A stretch of DNA of 64,000 bases from Paraspadella gotoi (GCA_051294375.1 CM119266.1:27295017-27359016), one strand, 5' to 3'. Positions 27,456 through 38,879 are shown, numbered from the stretch's first letter. Notes: a model not told the origin generated them from the letters alone. Numbers and translations are program-made.

Positions 27456-28794
27456 CAGGATTTTTGGGAAAAAATGAGCTGTTATTCAGCCAGCATACTT
27501 AAATTTATCAAAATAAAGTTACCAATTACCTCAATATTACATTTTTTGTTTTGGTTTATAAATAAGGTTATAAAAATATTATTACAAAAGGCTTCAAGTT
27601 AAAAAATCATTTTTTTAAGCCAAATCGGCCCTAACCAAACTACTCCACTAATTTTAATAAAATTTTACTATCTGGTTAATCAAATAGAACTGTCAAAGGA
27701 ATTTTAAATCTTTAATCTTTAAACCAAGATATTAGCTTTTAAAAAGTTTACCAAGTGATGCAAAAAGAAAGTAGCGAATTAGATGGAAAGCGACTTGGCC
27801 TTTGCGGTTAGCAAGCCTCTCACCCAACCCTAAATCGGGCCCTAAACAAACCTTTAATCTTAATCAGTTTTCCTAGCTTGGAATATCTAACCTAACCCTA
27901 GCCCTAACCTTAACGTGGGCTTCTTGTCTCACCCAAGAACCTCTCTCCTAACCTTAACCCAAGCTAGTGTACTTCCTGCTGAACCTTCACCCTAACCAAT
28001 TTCCCTGGCTGGTAACATCTGAAGAGAGCCACTTCCTTAGCCCTAACCCTAACCGAGGCCTCCTGTTTTAGATCGTGCCAGAACCCTAACCCTGCATCAC
28101 TCCAGAGACTCTCCACCAACCCTCACCTCAGCCTGAGGTTCACCTCTGAGCCTCAACTGAGGCATCCCTGCCTCTAGGCCATCAATAAGGCTAAACTTTA
28201 ATATTTAATTTCCTTCACCAGTAGCTTCCCTAACCCAAGCTTCATGTTCTTTTCTGACCCGGTCCAAAATTGCACTTAATCATGGCAACCGGGCCAAATG
28301 ATAATTTTGCTGTTAACTTGTACTAGGGACATTAAGATTAGGGTTGAGGCTTGCAAATGAATAAAAGGCCTGGGATAAGGTTTAGGTTGGGGGAAGTTAA
28401 GGGTTAAGGTTGAGTGGGAGGCTTGCTAGCCACAAAGGCCAAAGCGCATTCTATCTAATTAGCTACTTTCTTTTTGCATCATTTGGCAAACCTTTAAAGG
28501 CCAATATCTTGGCTTAAGGATTAAATATTTTAAATCCCTTAGAGTACTATTTGTATAACCAAATCTTACTTTCTTATAAAATCTTATTAGAATTTGTAGA
28601 GTAATTTGGTCAGGGACGATTTGGCTTAAAAAAATTAATAATTTCTAATTTTAAGTCTTTCGTAATAATAATTTTTTTACCTTATTAATAAACCACAAAT
28701 AAAATTTAGTAATAAGGTTATTAATAACTTTATTTTGATTTATTTAAGTATGCTGGCTGAATAACAGCTCATTTTTTCCCAAAAATTCTGCAGG
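27456..28794. mobile_element. Foldback element with telomere-like interior
   Basis: Long inverted arms (about 27456-27860 and 28400-28794) match as reverse complements, for example gagctgttattcagccagca on the left against tgctggctgaataacagctc on the right, and cttggcctttgcgg against the reverse of cacaaaggccaaag. The centre is rich in ccctaa-type units, including ccctaaccctaacc at 28040-28053 and many decayed copies on both strands. There is no ORF. I infer a non-autonomous foldback transposon. Confidence 0.7.
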
Positions 28795-30606
28795 TATCAG
28801 GAAATTTCAAAAATGCATGGTATTTCTGTGAGCTCTAATATAGAATAATTAAAATGTGTATTAACTTATATAAACAATTTGCTTCTTTTTTTTAAAACTA
28901 ATTCGCGCTAAGAGCAAGAGAGAAACGCGTTTTCGAATATTTCTCATAAGATTTTTAGCGGCAACGTAGCGAGGAAATAATCGTTAAGAAAAGTGACGTT
29001 CGATGCGCCATCTGGGAAGCATGAAAAGAAATTAAACATTGAAGCAGGAGGGGAAAAAGGATAGGAAGGGAGGGGGAAGAAGGGAGAAAAGATGAAGTTA
29101 GGAAGACCGGGCGAAGCAGAAGAAAAGCGGATAAAAAATGAAAAATCGCAAATGAGGACAATTTTCTTTTATTGTATTCGTTTCTCGGTTCCGCCAAACG
29201 CGAAAACACGATGCCTTTTTCTCGGGAGGGGAGAGGACGAAGAAAAGAAAATTTCCAACCGCTTCCCTTTTGTTCTCTTTTGTTCGCGAGGCTGAAACGG
29301 AGCGCCGTTGGAGGGAGCGACGTGCGCTGAAGGCGGGAGAAGGGAGTCCGAGGGAGCGGGTAGTGATGGGTGGGAATTATAGTTGAAGACAAAAATAGAG
29401 TATAGAAATAAAAGAAAGAAAAAAGAAGAAGAAAAAAAGAAAGGAAAGAAAGAAAGGAAAGAAAGAAAGAAAATAGAATAAAAAAGCAAGAAAAAAATTA
29501 TTAAAGGAAAAAATTATACCTAAAAGAAGTGGGAGCGTAAGAAAGGGAAGCGGAAACGAAATCTGGGTGAAGAAAGGAGAAGTGACGCGAACAAAGCGAG
29601 CGAGAGAAAGAAAGACAGAGAGTGAGTGAAGTACAAGTGGGAATAAATGGAGAGAAGAAGTAGGGCGAACAGCGACCGAAAGATAAACGACGAAACAATT
29701 GACGGTTCCTAAATGGCAATGAAGAGATATAGGGACTCACGCCGAGAGAAAGAAAGAAAAAAAGAAAGAAAGATAAAGAGTGAGAGAGAGAGAGAGACAG
29801 AGAGGCCAACAGACACAGTCAGATTGACAGACGGAACGAGAAAGATAGAGAGGGATAGCAAGCTTTACAAAAAAGAGAAAGGAAAAAAGAGTGCGGTCAG
29901 ACGGTTAACGTCTGCTCGGCGAAAACGGCAAAACGACCCGTTAAACTGACCCGATTGCGCCGCACATGCGCGGCGCTTTTCTATGCGTGCCAGCGTGTAG
30001 GCGCGTGCCCGTTAGTTCGATCGTAGGGCGCCGACGCCGCCTAGGCGACGGCGGTCTCGCCCCGCCTCGTAAATCCGGAAGAAAAAAAGACGCCGGAAGA
30101 ATAAGGCGCCGGAAACGAAGGGCGACACCGCGACCCACTGAGAAAAGGAGGAAGTAGAGAGAAGAGTGGAGAGAGGTGGTTTGTGGGAAGCGGGAAAATT
30201 ATCTAAGGAAGGGGATTTGAGCTTTGAGTTGGTTGCTTGGTTAATGGTTATCATACTCGGGGAAGTACGTAGGGTGTGACAAACGTCTTCAAAGCTAAAA
30301 CCGCAACTTCTTTATAACAATATTTTTCGCCGCATTAATACATTAATACATTATTACATGATCGATAATGGTAGGAAATGCTTCCTTCTCAATTATTTTC
30401 ACAATCTTGAGCTGAACAAACTACTTTACTATCCTCCATTTTATTTTTCTGTCTTACTTCACTTACTAGTCTCTAGAAATGTAAAATTCTTAAATTGTTT
30501 TAATCAATCAAGACAACGAGTCAAAATAAATAAATTTTATTAACACAAATATAATTTCACTATATTTTGGTACCATTTTTATACTACATAAATAATTCTA
30601 TGGCTT
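28795..30606. other. Purine-rich and CpG-rich spacer
   Basis: 29040-29900 is strongly purine-rich on the + strand. 29935-30130 is CpG-rich (gcgccgacgccgcc, aaggcgccgg), resembling a promoter-type island. ORFs of 60-145 codons are low-complexity (S/F/L on the minus strand, K/R/E on the plus strand) and I do not call them genes. Confidence 0.5.
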
Positions 30607-31242
30607 TCAAAACCTAATTTTGAATACAGCTTCAAAATCTGACGATTCGCGAACGATTTCCGTTGTTACGTAGTCGTCGTTGGTGTTAATATCGTTAGAG
30701 ACTCCTCCCAAGCAATCCTCCAAGTATATTTGCCGCAAACTGTTTAAAATTTAATAAATATTTAAAAAATGACTATTTGTGCACGAGTCAAACGAAAATT
30801 AACCTCCAAACATCAGACGTTCGCCGCCGAGAATCGTGAAGTACTTTGTTCACTATTTTCTCGTAGTCAAGCCGTTCGATTTTCTCTCTTATCCAGTAAT
30901 CATTAGAACTTTCTACTATTTCGTGCTGCATATAATTATAATATAATTATAAATATTAAACATTATTCGAGAATATTTTTTAAAAAATAGTTTTACGTAT
31001 TTTATGGCTATACAGATTTAAAAGTCGTTAGCACCCACCTTTCCGAATAAAGCATCGCGAGAACAGTTTCGATCGTTCAAACCCCAGTTTCGAAATTCTT
31101 CCCTGTCTTCTTTTATGACACCAATGTTTCGCTTCGCATTTCCATAATCTGGGCGAAACTTAATTTCAAAATCGTCACCAAACTGTGTTGGATTAACCAA
31201 AGAAATTTCGATTTCTAAACTTTTTTTATTTTCATTAATCAT
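30607..31242 (-). CDS. Unrecognised 152-aa protein, three exons
   Basis: Exons on the minus strand: 31242-31039, 30925-30804 and 30739-30607. Donors are AAG|GTGGGT and GAG|GTTAAT; acceptors are ATGCAG|CAC and AAACAG|TTT. Phases agree (0 then 2) and the frame stays open for 152 codons to TGA. The ATG at 31242 is the first after an in-frame stop at 31258-31260. I do not recognise the family. It begins with a beta-strand-like segment (residues 8-30), has a basic amphipathic stretch (about 80-105, with two or three consecutive Arg) and ends in an acidic region followed by FEAVFKIRF. There is no signal peptide or membrane segment. The consistent splice structure, not homology, is the reason for the call. 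Confidence 0.6.
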
Positions 31243-32526
31243 TAATATATTTTTCTTTTATTTTTTATCGAGCCATGACCGGCGAAGCCTGGTTCAGGCT
31301 CTATAATGTTTTAGATTTGCTTCTTTGTGACGCGTCGTCGGCGTCGTCGTCGTCGTCGGCGTCACGCTATTTTTATATAAAAACTTATACGCTTTTATAG
31401 GTTTGGTTGGGACTTACCGTTTTTTTTTAAAATAAAAATTATTATGAATTATGATAAAGTTTTTACAAAAGTGTGCGATCATAGTAAGTTAAAAATTTAG
31501 ATATGGCTTCTCATCTTGGAATAGCTTTGATATTTTCATATTACATTTGGATTTAAGTATTTTTGTTTGAATTTCCACTTCATTATGATTTACTGCAATA
31601 TCCAAATGAGATTATAGTACTCATTATAATATCCAAATTAGTGTATAGAAATGCTTTAATCTAAATTTACATATTGCAGTATATAATATTGAAGATGAAA
31701 TTCAAAAAAATTTTTTTTAAATCTATAATAAAAATGGGAACTCAAAATAACTTTTTTAATGATAAGCTATATCTTAATTTTAATACAAATAAAAATAAAA
31801 TCTTACAAGCTGCGATTGGCAACGGATAACCGATATAATTGGAAAGAAATTTGGTTTTTCTTTTTCTTTTTCTCTCTCTCTCTCTTCTCTCTCTCTCTGA
31901 TTATTTTTTTCCTTCTAAAAACTTTTATTATCACCATTTATTCCGCGCTTTTTTCTCTTTTCCTGGATTTTGTGGCCGTTGCGAGGCAACGAGTAAACAA
32001 TGTAGGAACATAACCTAATAACGCGTTTCGCGTTCTCTCTTTCTCTCTCTCTCTATCTCTTTCTCTCTATCTCTTTTTTTTACAAAAAAAAAATTTTATT
32101 AACTTTTTTTTTTACCACCGTCACTATGCGACGAGTAAACGAGTTCCAGCTCTCTCTCTGTGTGATGGTTCTTTTTTTGGAAAAATTATGATTATGTTTT
32201 TCCTTCTAAAAACTTTTATTATCGCCATTTATTCGGGGCTTTTTTCTCAATACAAAATCCCAAATTTACATCCAAGATTTTCGTGGATACAATTTAAGAA
32301 TAACTTATAATGATATGCATTGTCACATATAAATCAGCTAATGTGACCTATTATATATGCAGCACTTTCACCAAATAATATAATTACATGCATCACATTA
32401 TAAAAAAAAGTTTTTGTTTTTATTTATTAGTGTAACTTTGGACCGGTTGGCCCACTATTGGCAAATTATTATCTAAAAATATGGAGTTAAAAGAAACAGG
32501 AATATAGTACACAATTAAACCAGTTA
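31243..32526. other. Spacer with dispersed repeat fragments
   Basis: 31330-31520 resembles part of the repeat in the RPL7 and TCTP introns (a cgtcgtcgtcg run, gttaaaaatttagatatggc, cttctcatctt). 31905-31960 and 32195-32290 are copies of a unit (cttctaaaaacttttattat) that also occurs at 33545-33640. CT tracts lie between. No gene is seen. Confidence 0.55.
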
Positions 32527-33888
32527 CTACTTTTTTTGTTTAGGGAGTCTACGTCGCTTCTTAGAAATCGAGGGCAAGTACTTTTTCCAATGGAGATTTT
32601 CGGTTAAATCTGACTTACCAAAAATGTTAACGCCCCTGCGGAAAAATCAGAGTAAAAAATAGATGTAAAAACACTCGATTCCGATCCGTTGCATCTGAAG
32701 GCCTCGCATTTTTTTCTCTTGACAAATTAACCATCGATGTTACATCAAACCATCAGATTCAAATGGACTAGGTCCGTGCGGGAAAATATTTTCGATGCAA
32801 TTTTTATTATATAAATATTATATTAGTGGATTTCTCAATACTTTTCTAATACAATTGTCAACTTTGTTCTATTTACATATTGTTGTGTATTTTTTACATA
32901 TTATAACTTCTAAAATTTTCAGGAATCCGATGAGCCATATGTCTGAAGGCTCTCAAAATTTTTCTTACATTTTTATTGTATTTGATATGATACGAATCAT
33001 GGGGGAAAGTTTAATTAGTCCATTTGGTGGAAATTTTATTTAAAGTAAAAGTAAAAGAGACGCTAACCGATCGGGAATTCTAAGAGTTTCAACCGCGGAG
33101 TCAGATTCGAAAAATCTTCCTATATGGCGAAAATCTTCCAAAGAAGGGTAATTTTCCAAAGATTTTTGTTGAATATTTTCTAATATTTATGGTCAGCGGT
33201 TTTTTGAAACTTAATATTGACAATATTGCCATCATTGCTAGCCTTGGACCGGTATACAGAATATATTAAAAAAACCTCTGCTGTTGTTCGTCAGAGCTTA
33301 GTCCTATTTTTTGTTATTCTGATAATTCGTACTATTATTAAATTTTATAAATATTTTAGTGTAATATATTTAATCATTTTTATTTTTTTTTAAACAATAA
33401 TTATTTGAAGTTGTGATAACATTTATAAATTAATTAAATATGCAAATATAAAATTTGACCTCGGTCTGGTTTCTTCCTAAAAAAAGAACAATCTTTTTCT
33501 CTCTCTTTCTTTCTCTCTCTCTCTCTCTCTTTCTCTCTTTTTTTTCCTTCTAAAAACTTTTATTATCGCCATTTATTCCGCGCTTTTTTCTCAATACAAA
33601 ATCCAAATTTACATCCGAGATTTTCGTAGATTTTTGTTTCAAAAAAAAATTATTCACTTTTTTTTCAGCACCGGTCACAAGGCGACGAGTAAACGAGTTC
33701 CGGCTCTCTTTCTCTCTCTCTCTTTCTCTCTATCTGTCTCTTTTCTCTCTCTCTCCTCTTTCTCTCTCTCTCTCTCTTTTACTCTTTCTCTCTATCTCTT
33801 TTTTTTTACAAAAATAATTTTGTAGTCACTTTTTTTTTTTACCACATCACTAGGCGACGAGTAAACGATTAAACGAGTTCCTGCTCTC

Positions 33889-33923
<35 letters not shown>

Positions 33924-34043
33924 CCTCTCCTTTATCTGTCTCTTTCTCTCTCTCTCTTTCTCCTCTCTCTTTTTTTTTTACAAAAATAATTTTGTAATCA
34001 CTTTTTTACCACCTGCACTAGGCGACGAGTAAACGAGTTCCTG

Positions 34044-34080
<37 letters not shown>

Positions 34081-35028
34081 CTCCTCTCTCTCTCTTTCTC
34101 TCTCTCTAATTAACTCATCGCGTCAATGAATGACTATCTACGCATCAATGAATGACTATCATCGCATCAATGAATGATTATCATCCGATCAATGAAGTAC
34201 TATCATCACATCAATGAATGATTATCATCGCATCCATCCCATTTGGTTATCATCGCATATCCTTTGGTTATCATCGCATCAATATTTGGTTATCATCGCA
34301 TCAATATTTGGTTATCAATCAACAGCAGGCTCGATCCCTATTGCTTTTAAGATTTTTTCATTTACATTTTTATTCTTTTAGATTTTCTTTTATCTTTCTT
34401 ATTTTTTTTCTTTTTTTCTTTTAATTTTTCTTCGTATTTTCATTAACACATTCATAAACTTACAAACGATCGCAGTTTCTCCCTCAAATCGACCGCGGCG
34501 AGGGATTCTAAAGATTTTTGGATAAACTTGTCTACATGGTCAATTCCAGTGGGCGCCCAAAAAATCTTTAAACTCCCAAAATTTGGCGACAACCTCACCT
34601 GATAATTGAAATCAAATAAAATCATTATCGTATGCTCTCAACGGTCATCAAATTGATTAATAAAAAGAGTGCACCTTAGTGAATTGTATTCCATTCTCAA
34701 GGATGACAGACCAGCATTTTCCCCGGAGCATCCATTCCTCGACTGGAGCAAAGAGATGTTTGCTAAGCAACTGCGCATCTCGAATTTTACCCAAAGTTGC
34801 TTGTGACAGGGAAGTGTCGTCACGAACGAAACGCAAGCCGGCTTCGATGGGGCACATCTTCTGTTTCGGTGAATATTTGGTTAGAGAAAAAAATTGTTTT
34901 GCCGACAATTCACCGGTCGATGAGTGCCCTGGCATTTTATTTGTGGAAAACTTGGATGAAAGTACTCGAAAGCCTTTTGCAAAGTAGGCAAAGCTTGAGA
35001 AACATTTGTTTAAGGTTTTAACAGACAT
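32527..35028 (-). CDS. RBFA: RbfA-like ribosome-binding factor, probably mitochondrial
   Basis: Exon 1 is 35028-34675 (donor AAG|GTGCAC) and exon 2 is 34598-34464 (acceptor TTATCAG, donor TTT|GTAAGT). Together they give a 163-residue open frame with a basic, Phe-rich N-terminus like a mitochondrial presequence, then the RbfA KH-type core: GIQFTKVRLSPNFGSLKIFW is the usual beta strand after the helix, and a helix ends in LREKLRSF. The next conserved strand appears at about 33134-33068 as GRFFESDSAVETLRIPD, which lines up with the FFYDNS-type segment of RbfA. A lysine-rich last exon at 32635-32527 ends KKRRRLPKQKK-stop. Exon 3 to 4 phases agree, but exon 2 to 3 is off by one base, so a base error or a missed micro-exon is likely. 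RbfA proteins help mature the small ribosomal subunit. The symbol rests on pattern recognition by eye. Confidence 0.55.
33640..34110. repeat. ~175-bp tandem repeat with CT tracts
   Basis: About three units each carry accac..cactaggcgacgag, taaacgagttcctgctctc, a variable CT microsatellite and tttacaaaaataattttgta. A related unit lies near 32105-32150. It sits in the intron between exons 2 and 3 of the RbfA-like gene. Confidence 0.75.
34113..34325. repeat. Minisatellite (22-23 bp units)
   Basis: About five units of gcatcaatgaatgactatcat type followed by about four of tttggttatcatcgcatcaa type. Both unit types, in the same order, make up the larger array at 61381-61880 inside TCTP intron 1. 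A gcttttaagatttttt motif follows both arrays. Confidence 0.8.
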
Positions 35029-36305
35029 GTTAAATTTAAACGCTAATCAAGGACAAAGCTTTTCTGAAGAAAGACTTCACCGGGAAAGCACCGGTTTTTA
35101 AAAAACTACCTATTTGATCCGATTTTTTTTACATTTTTAACTGATCGGCAATATTTAATTTTTCAAAAATTTTTTAAAATTATATTTTTAAAATATTTTA
35201 TATAAAATTTTAAATTATATAAAACAATAATATAGGTTTTTTTAAGAGTTATTAAACAAGTCTGTAACAAAGTCGCGAATAAAAGCTTTCATGGTGCTGC
35301 TATATTATTATATTGTAAGATGAATAGATGTTTTAACCTTGGAAAAATGTTCAAAGTCAGGAAGAAAAATAATACTTTTAATTTTTATCAAATGAATGGT
35401 ACATTTTTAAATTTGTTTTATTGATTTTATATTAGAATAAATCAAATATTATTTTAAAAAATTAAAATTATTAAATAAATAAATAAACCATAGCAATAAT
35501 ATAATAATAATAATAATAATAATAAAACATTCATACATTACAAATTAATAATAAATATAAAAAAATGTAGAAGACGAAGAAAGAGGAAAGAAGAAGGGTT
35601 TAGAGAGAAAGACCGGTGGTAAGTCTCCTCAAAAATATATTAGTTTAAATTTCTTTAAATTCAATAAATATATAATAGTGTAATTATTAAAGAACCACCA
35701 ATCACCTAAACTAATAACGCTCTCGATGACGAAAATTGGGATAACTTGATAAGGAAAAGTACGAAGTGACTTTCCGCGGATTCGTTCACTCAGTGATCAC
35801 GTGTCTCTCAGTCTAAACAGGATTTTGAGAAAAAAGGAAGGCCTTTTGTTTGTAAAGGGTAAAATTTTTTCGATTTTCCGTTAATAAATTAAAATATAAA
35901 ATAATTTAATAAAGAAAAATGTTTTGGCATTTTTTTATCCTAAATTCTAATTATCTAATGAAACATTCAGCTCATTAGTTTTCTTTATCGTTTTTTTTTG
36001 GTCTCAAAATTTTTAGTAACGAATTTGTAAACATCGATTCGTTCGAAGGGGCATTGCAAGCCGGGGCATAAACAAACGCATGCGTTGGCGCGGCGTGGCT
36101 TTCCGGTCTGTATCATCGCCATTTTCGATATTATCTTACTTATCTCAGATAGTTTTGCTTTTGTTTTTTATCGTTTACTTGTCTTTTGTTTTAAATGTGT
36201 AGCATAATCGTTTTTAAATGCAATATATATTCGTTTATAATCGATTTTATCGGATTTTATTTTATTTCATTTTATCTACCAGTTCCGTCTTCTTCCATCT
36301 TCACA
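35029..36305. other. Intergenic region upstream of the P450 gene
   Basis: AT-rich with an (ata)n run near 35504. A short CpG-rich patch at 36040-36120 containing the palindrome acgcatgcgt is the best promoter candidate for the divergent pair formed by the minus-strand RbfA-like gene and the plus-strand P450. A pyrimidine-rich stretch ending in ctaccag lies at 36264-36282, 23 bases before the chosen P450 ATG. Confidence 0.4.
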
Positions 36306-37835
36306 ATGATTGATGTTTTTGCCGACGATTTAAGCACTGTAATTCTGAAATTATTTCTCGCCAGCCTTATTTTACTGGTGACTGGAATAATCATTCAAAA
36401 TATTTTTTCTCCCATTCCGGGACCATGGAATATTCCTTTGTTCGGTAGTGTGTCACTTTTTCTTGACTTTTTTTCGTCCGCCCGACGCCGAGGCTTATGT
36501 CTATCTCTACCCAAGAAATATGGAAGGGTCCTTGCCTTCCGAATCGGTTCTCACCACATTGTCTGGCTAAATGATTTAAAGACTGTTAAAGAGGCCTTTG
36601 TCGACAACGCTATTTCCTTGTCGGACCGCATGGCTAGAAGCAACTCTTCATACAAGATGAATTTGCATGGAAAGGGAATCGTCACGGCTGACTACGGAAA
36701 GTATTTTAAGCACAGAAAGAAAGTCACTGTTCATAGTATGGTGAATTTCGGTTTGGGTGGGAGATCGTTGGAAGATATGGTCTTGAGTGAGGCGGAATAT
36801 GCAGTTCTTGAATTTTCTAAGTTTGCTGACACCAACCTTCCATCCGACGTACACGCAAAAGTTATCTACGTTGCCGTCTCGAATGTCATTTGCTCTGTCG
36901 TTTTTGGAAAAAGGTTCGACTTTGCTGACCCGGAGTTTAATAAGGCCATCAATGCCATTAAGTATTTGCTTGGCAAATCAACAGTTTTTTGGCAATTTGT
37001 TCCCATTCTCAACCTGGTGCCCTCTGTAAGGGCATTGAGAGAGAAAAGTCAAAGTCAAGTATCAATCATCCGTCAATTTATATCGTCGGAGGTAGAGCGT
37101 CACAAGGAGGGTTTTGATGTTAATAGTCCCCGGGATTTCGTCGACATGGCGTTGAAAATACAAGTTGACGCGAAGGACGACAACTCATATATGGATAATG
37201 AAGACATCATTCGGATAATTATGGATTTGTTCTTTGCTGGCACGGATACAACCGCGACTGCCCTTGTTTGGCTCTTGCTGTATTTAATTCGATACCCCGA
37301 TATTCAGAAAAAGTGTCAACGTGAAATCGATTCCGTTTTGGGTTCTGATAAAAGTCTGACAAAAGTGACATCCTTGAAAGAGATGCCGTATCTGATGTCC
37401 GTCTTACTAGAGACGCAAAGAATATCAAGCATGGTCCCATTGACCGTTGCGCACCGAGCCAGAAAGGAAACTGAAGTTGATGGTTTTCGGATCCCGAAAG
37501 ATTCCCTCGTTTACGGTAATATTTGCAACGTTCACTTTGACGAGACGTATTGGAAGGGTCCGAAAAATTTTTTGCCTGGACGTTGGTTGGATGAAAATGA
37601 CCCAACGAAAGTGGTAGAGCACTCTCATTTTATTCCCTTTTCCATCGGGAAGCGAAGATGTTTGGGCGAGCACCTGGCCAAAGTAGAGTATCAACTCTTT
37701 GCCCTGGCGCTGCTTAGCAAATTCGAGTTTTCCATCGCCGACCCCGATGATCTTCCTTCCCTGGATGTTGACAGTTTGGGACTCGTTCAAGCTCCTCAGC
37801 CATTTAGGATGATTATTAACACGCGCGAAATTTAA
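36306..37835 (+). CDS. Cytochrome P450, CYP2-clan type, single exon
   Basis: A 509-residue membrane-bound haem mono-oxygenase of the endoplasmic reticulum, expected to oxidise lipophilic substrates with electrons from NADPH-P450 reductase. In order: an N-terminal membrane anchor (about residues 10-30), a proline hinge PIPGPWNIPLFGS (about 36-48), helix I AGTDTT (311-316), the ExxR pair as ETQR (369-372), FLPGRW in the PERF region (422-427) and the haem signature FSIGKRRCLG (445-454) with ligand Cys452. The ATG at 36306 gives the normal family length and places the anchor at the N-terminus; an in-frame ATG at 36195 would add 37 residues. The usual helix C Trp is replaced (DYGKYFKHRKK). No intron interrupts it, unlike its neighbours, which raises the possibility of a retrogene. 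The exact subfamily and substrate cannot be told from sequence by eye. Confidence 0.93.
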   Translation: MIDVFADDLSTVILKLFLASLILLVTGIIIQNIFSPIPGPWNIPLFGSVSLFLDFFSSARRRGLCLSLPKKYGRVLAFRIGSHHIVWLNDLKTVKEAFVDNAISLSDRMARSNSSYKMNLHGKGIVTADYGKYFKHRKKVTVHSMVNFGLGGRSLEDMVLSEAEYAVLEFSKFADTNLPSDVHAKVIYVAVSNVICSVVFGKRFDFADPEFNKAINAIKYLLGKSTVFWQFVPILNLVPSVRALREKSQSQVSIIRQFISSEVERHKEGFDVNSPRDFVDMALKIQVDAKDDNSYMDNEDIIRIIMDLFFAGTDTTATALVWLLLYLIRYPDIQKKCQREIDSVLGSDKSLTKVTSLKEMPYLMSVLLETQRISSMVPLTVAHRARKETEVDGFRIPKDSLVYGNICNVHFDETYWKGPKNFLPGRWLDENDPTKVVEHSHFIPFSIGKRRCLGEHLAKVEYQLFALALLSKFEFSIADPDDLPSLDVDSLGLVQAPQPFRMIINTREI

Positions 37836-38078
37836 CACTTAAATCAACTTTGTCGTACTTAAAAACATTTTCTAAAAAAATTTATCAGGCTTATTTTTAC
37901 ATTCGCCGACCGGGATTTTGCGGTCGGTTATTTGTTTTTCGCTTCTTATGAGCGACATATAGAAATCTCATTACACAATAATAAATGTCACTGGTATGGA
38001 TAGAAAATCTTTATATTATGGCAACGGAGGGACATGTGTGATGCCCGACAGCTGGCGCTCAGGGCTTTGGACCTGCAG
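37836..38078. other. P450 3' flank with hairpin and poly(A) signal
   Basis: A stem-loop ccgacc...ggtcgg lies at 37906-37927 and AATAAA at 37980-37985, about 145 bases after the stop. From about 38015 SINE-like sequence begins (tatggcaacggagggacatg), a second copy of which lies at 38999. Confidence 0.5.
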
Positions 38079-38868
38079 TAGGGCGTTGAAAAATAACGAA
38101 ATATAACAAATCAAGTGAGGTACATAGCTATTTTAGTGTAATAAAGTCTGTAGAATTCGATGATGATAACCATTTTTTTGTATAGTCTCATCTTCTTTGT
38201 CGGGAATGGCGATTTTTGCAGCATATAAGGTGCTATTAAAACGGAGCAAACATTGTAGAGTATAAGAAACTCAAATTATTAAGATTTTATAAAAGCCATA
38301 TTTAACTTACATAATATGAAAATAAAAACCCATATAAATAATTTGGTAAGTTTATTTACAAATTTTTATTTTTATTAATAGTTTATCTATATTTATTAAT
38401 AAATAATAATAAAAAATAAAGCTAAGTGACAAAATAAAAAATAAAAATTTTAAAACCGTATTTGAATTCCTTCAAAAAAGTTGATATAAGAAAGTATAAT
38501 CCATTTTAAAAATTCTTTCATTAAGTAGGTTAAAAATATTAAAAACTATTATTTTTATTTAATTTTTTAATTTTTGGCTTAAAATTAAAGTTTTTCTGAA
38601 TTTGACCAACTTAATGATATAATTTTGATATAATATAATATTTTTATATTTCAAATTTATAAAATTTTAATAATTTGATTTATCGTAACTTATAATGGTT
38701 TTGCTATTTTATAACAATTTTATATACATTAAAAACCGTCATTTCCGACAAGAAAGATAAAATTATACAAAAAATGGTCATCACCATCGAATTCTACAGA
38801 TTACATTACACTAAAATAGCTATGTACCTTACTTGATTTGTTATATTTTGTTATTTTTCAACGCTCTA
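38079..38868. mobile_element. hAT-type MITE inserted in a SINE-like repeat
   Basis: 790 bp with termini tagggcgttgaaaaataac and the complement of tagagcgttgaaaaataac; the arms match for about 130 bases. The 8-bp target-site duplication acctgcag lies at 38071-38078 and 38869-38876. The uninterrupted target (ttggacctgcagtgaccacccc) is present next door at 39069-39090, a natural empty-site control. The interior carries the family core (attctttcattaagtagg, accaacttaatgat). No ORF. Confidence 0.88.
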
Positions 38869-38879
38869 ACCTGCAGTAA

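Noticed and set aside
32795-33043. 82-codon hydrophobic + strand ORF
   Set aside because: AT-rich, with no signal or family; it overlaps the intron of the better-supported minus-strand RbfA-like gene.
34113-34325. CRISPR-like array of regular repeats
   Set aside because: Units abut with no unique spacers and the context is an animal intron; it is a minisatellite.
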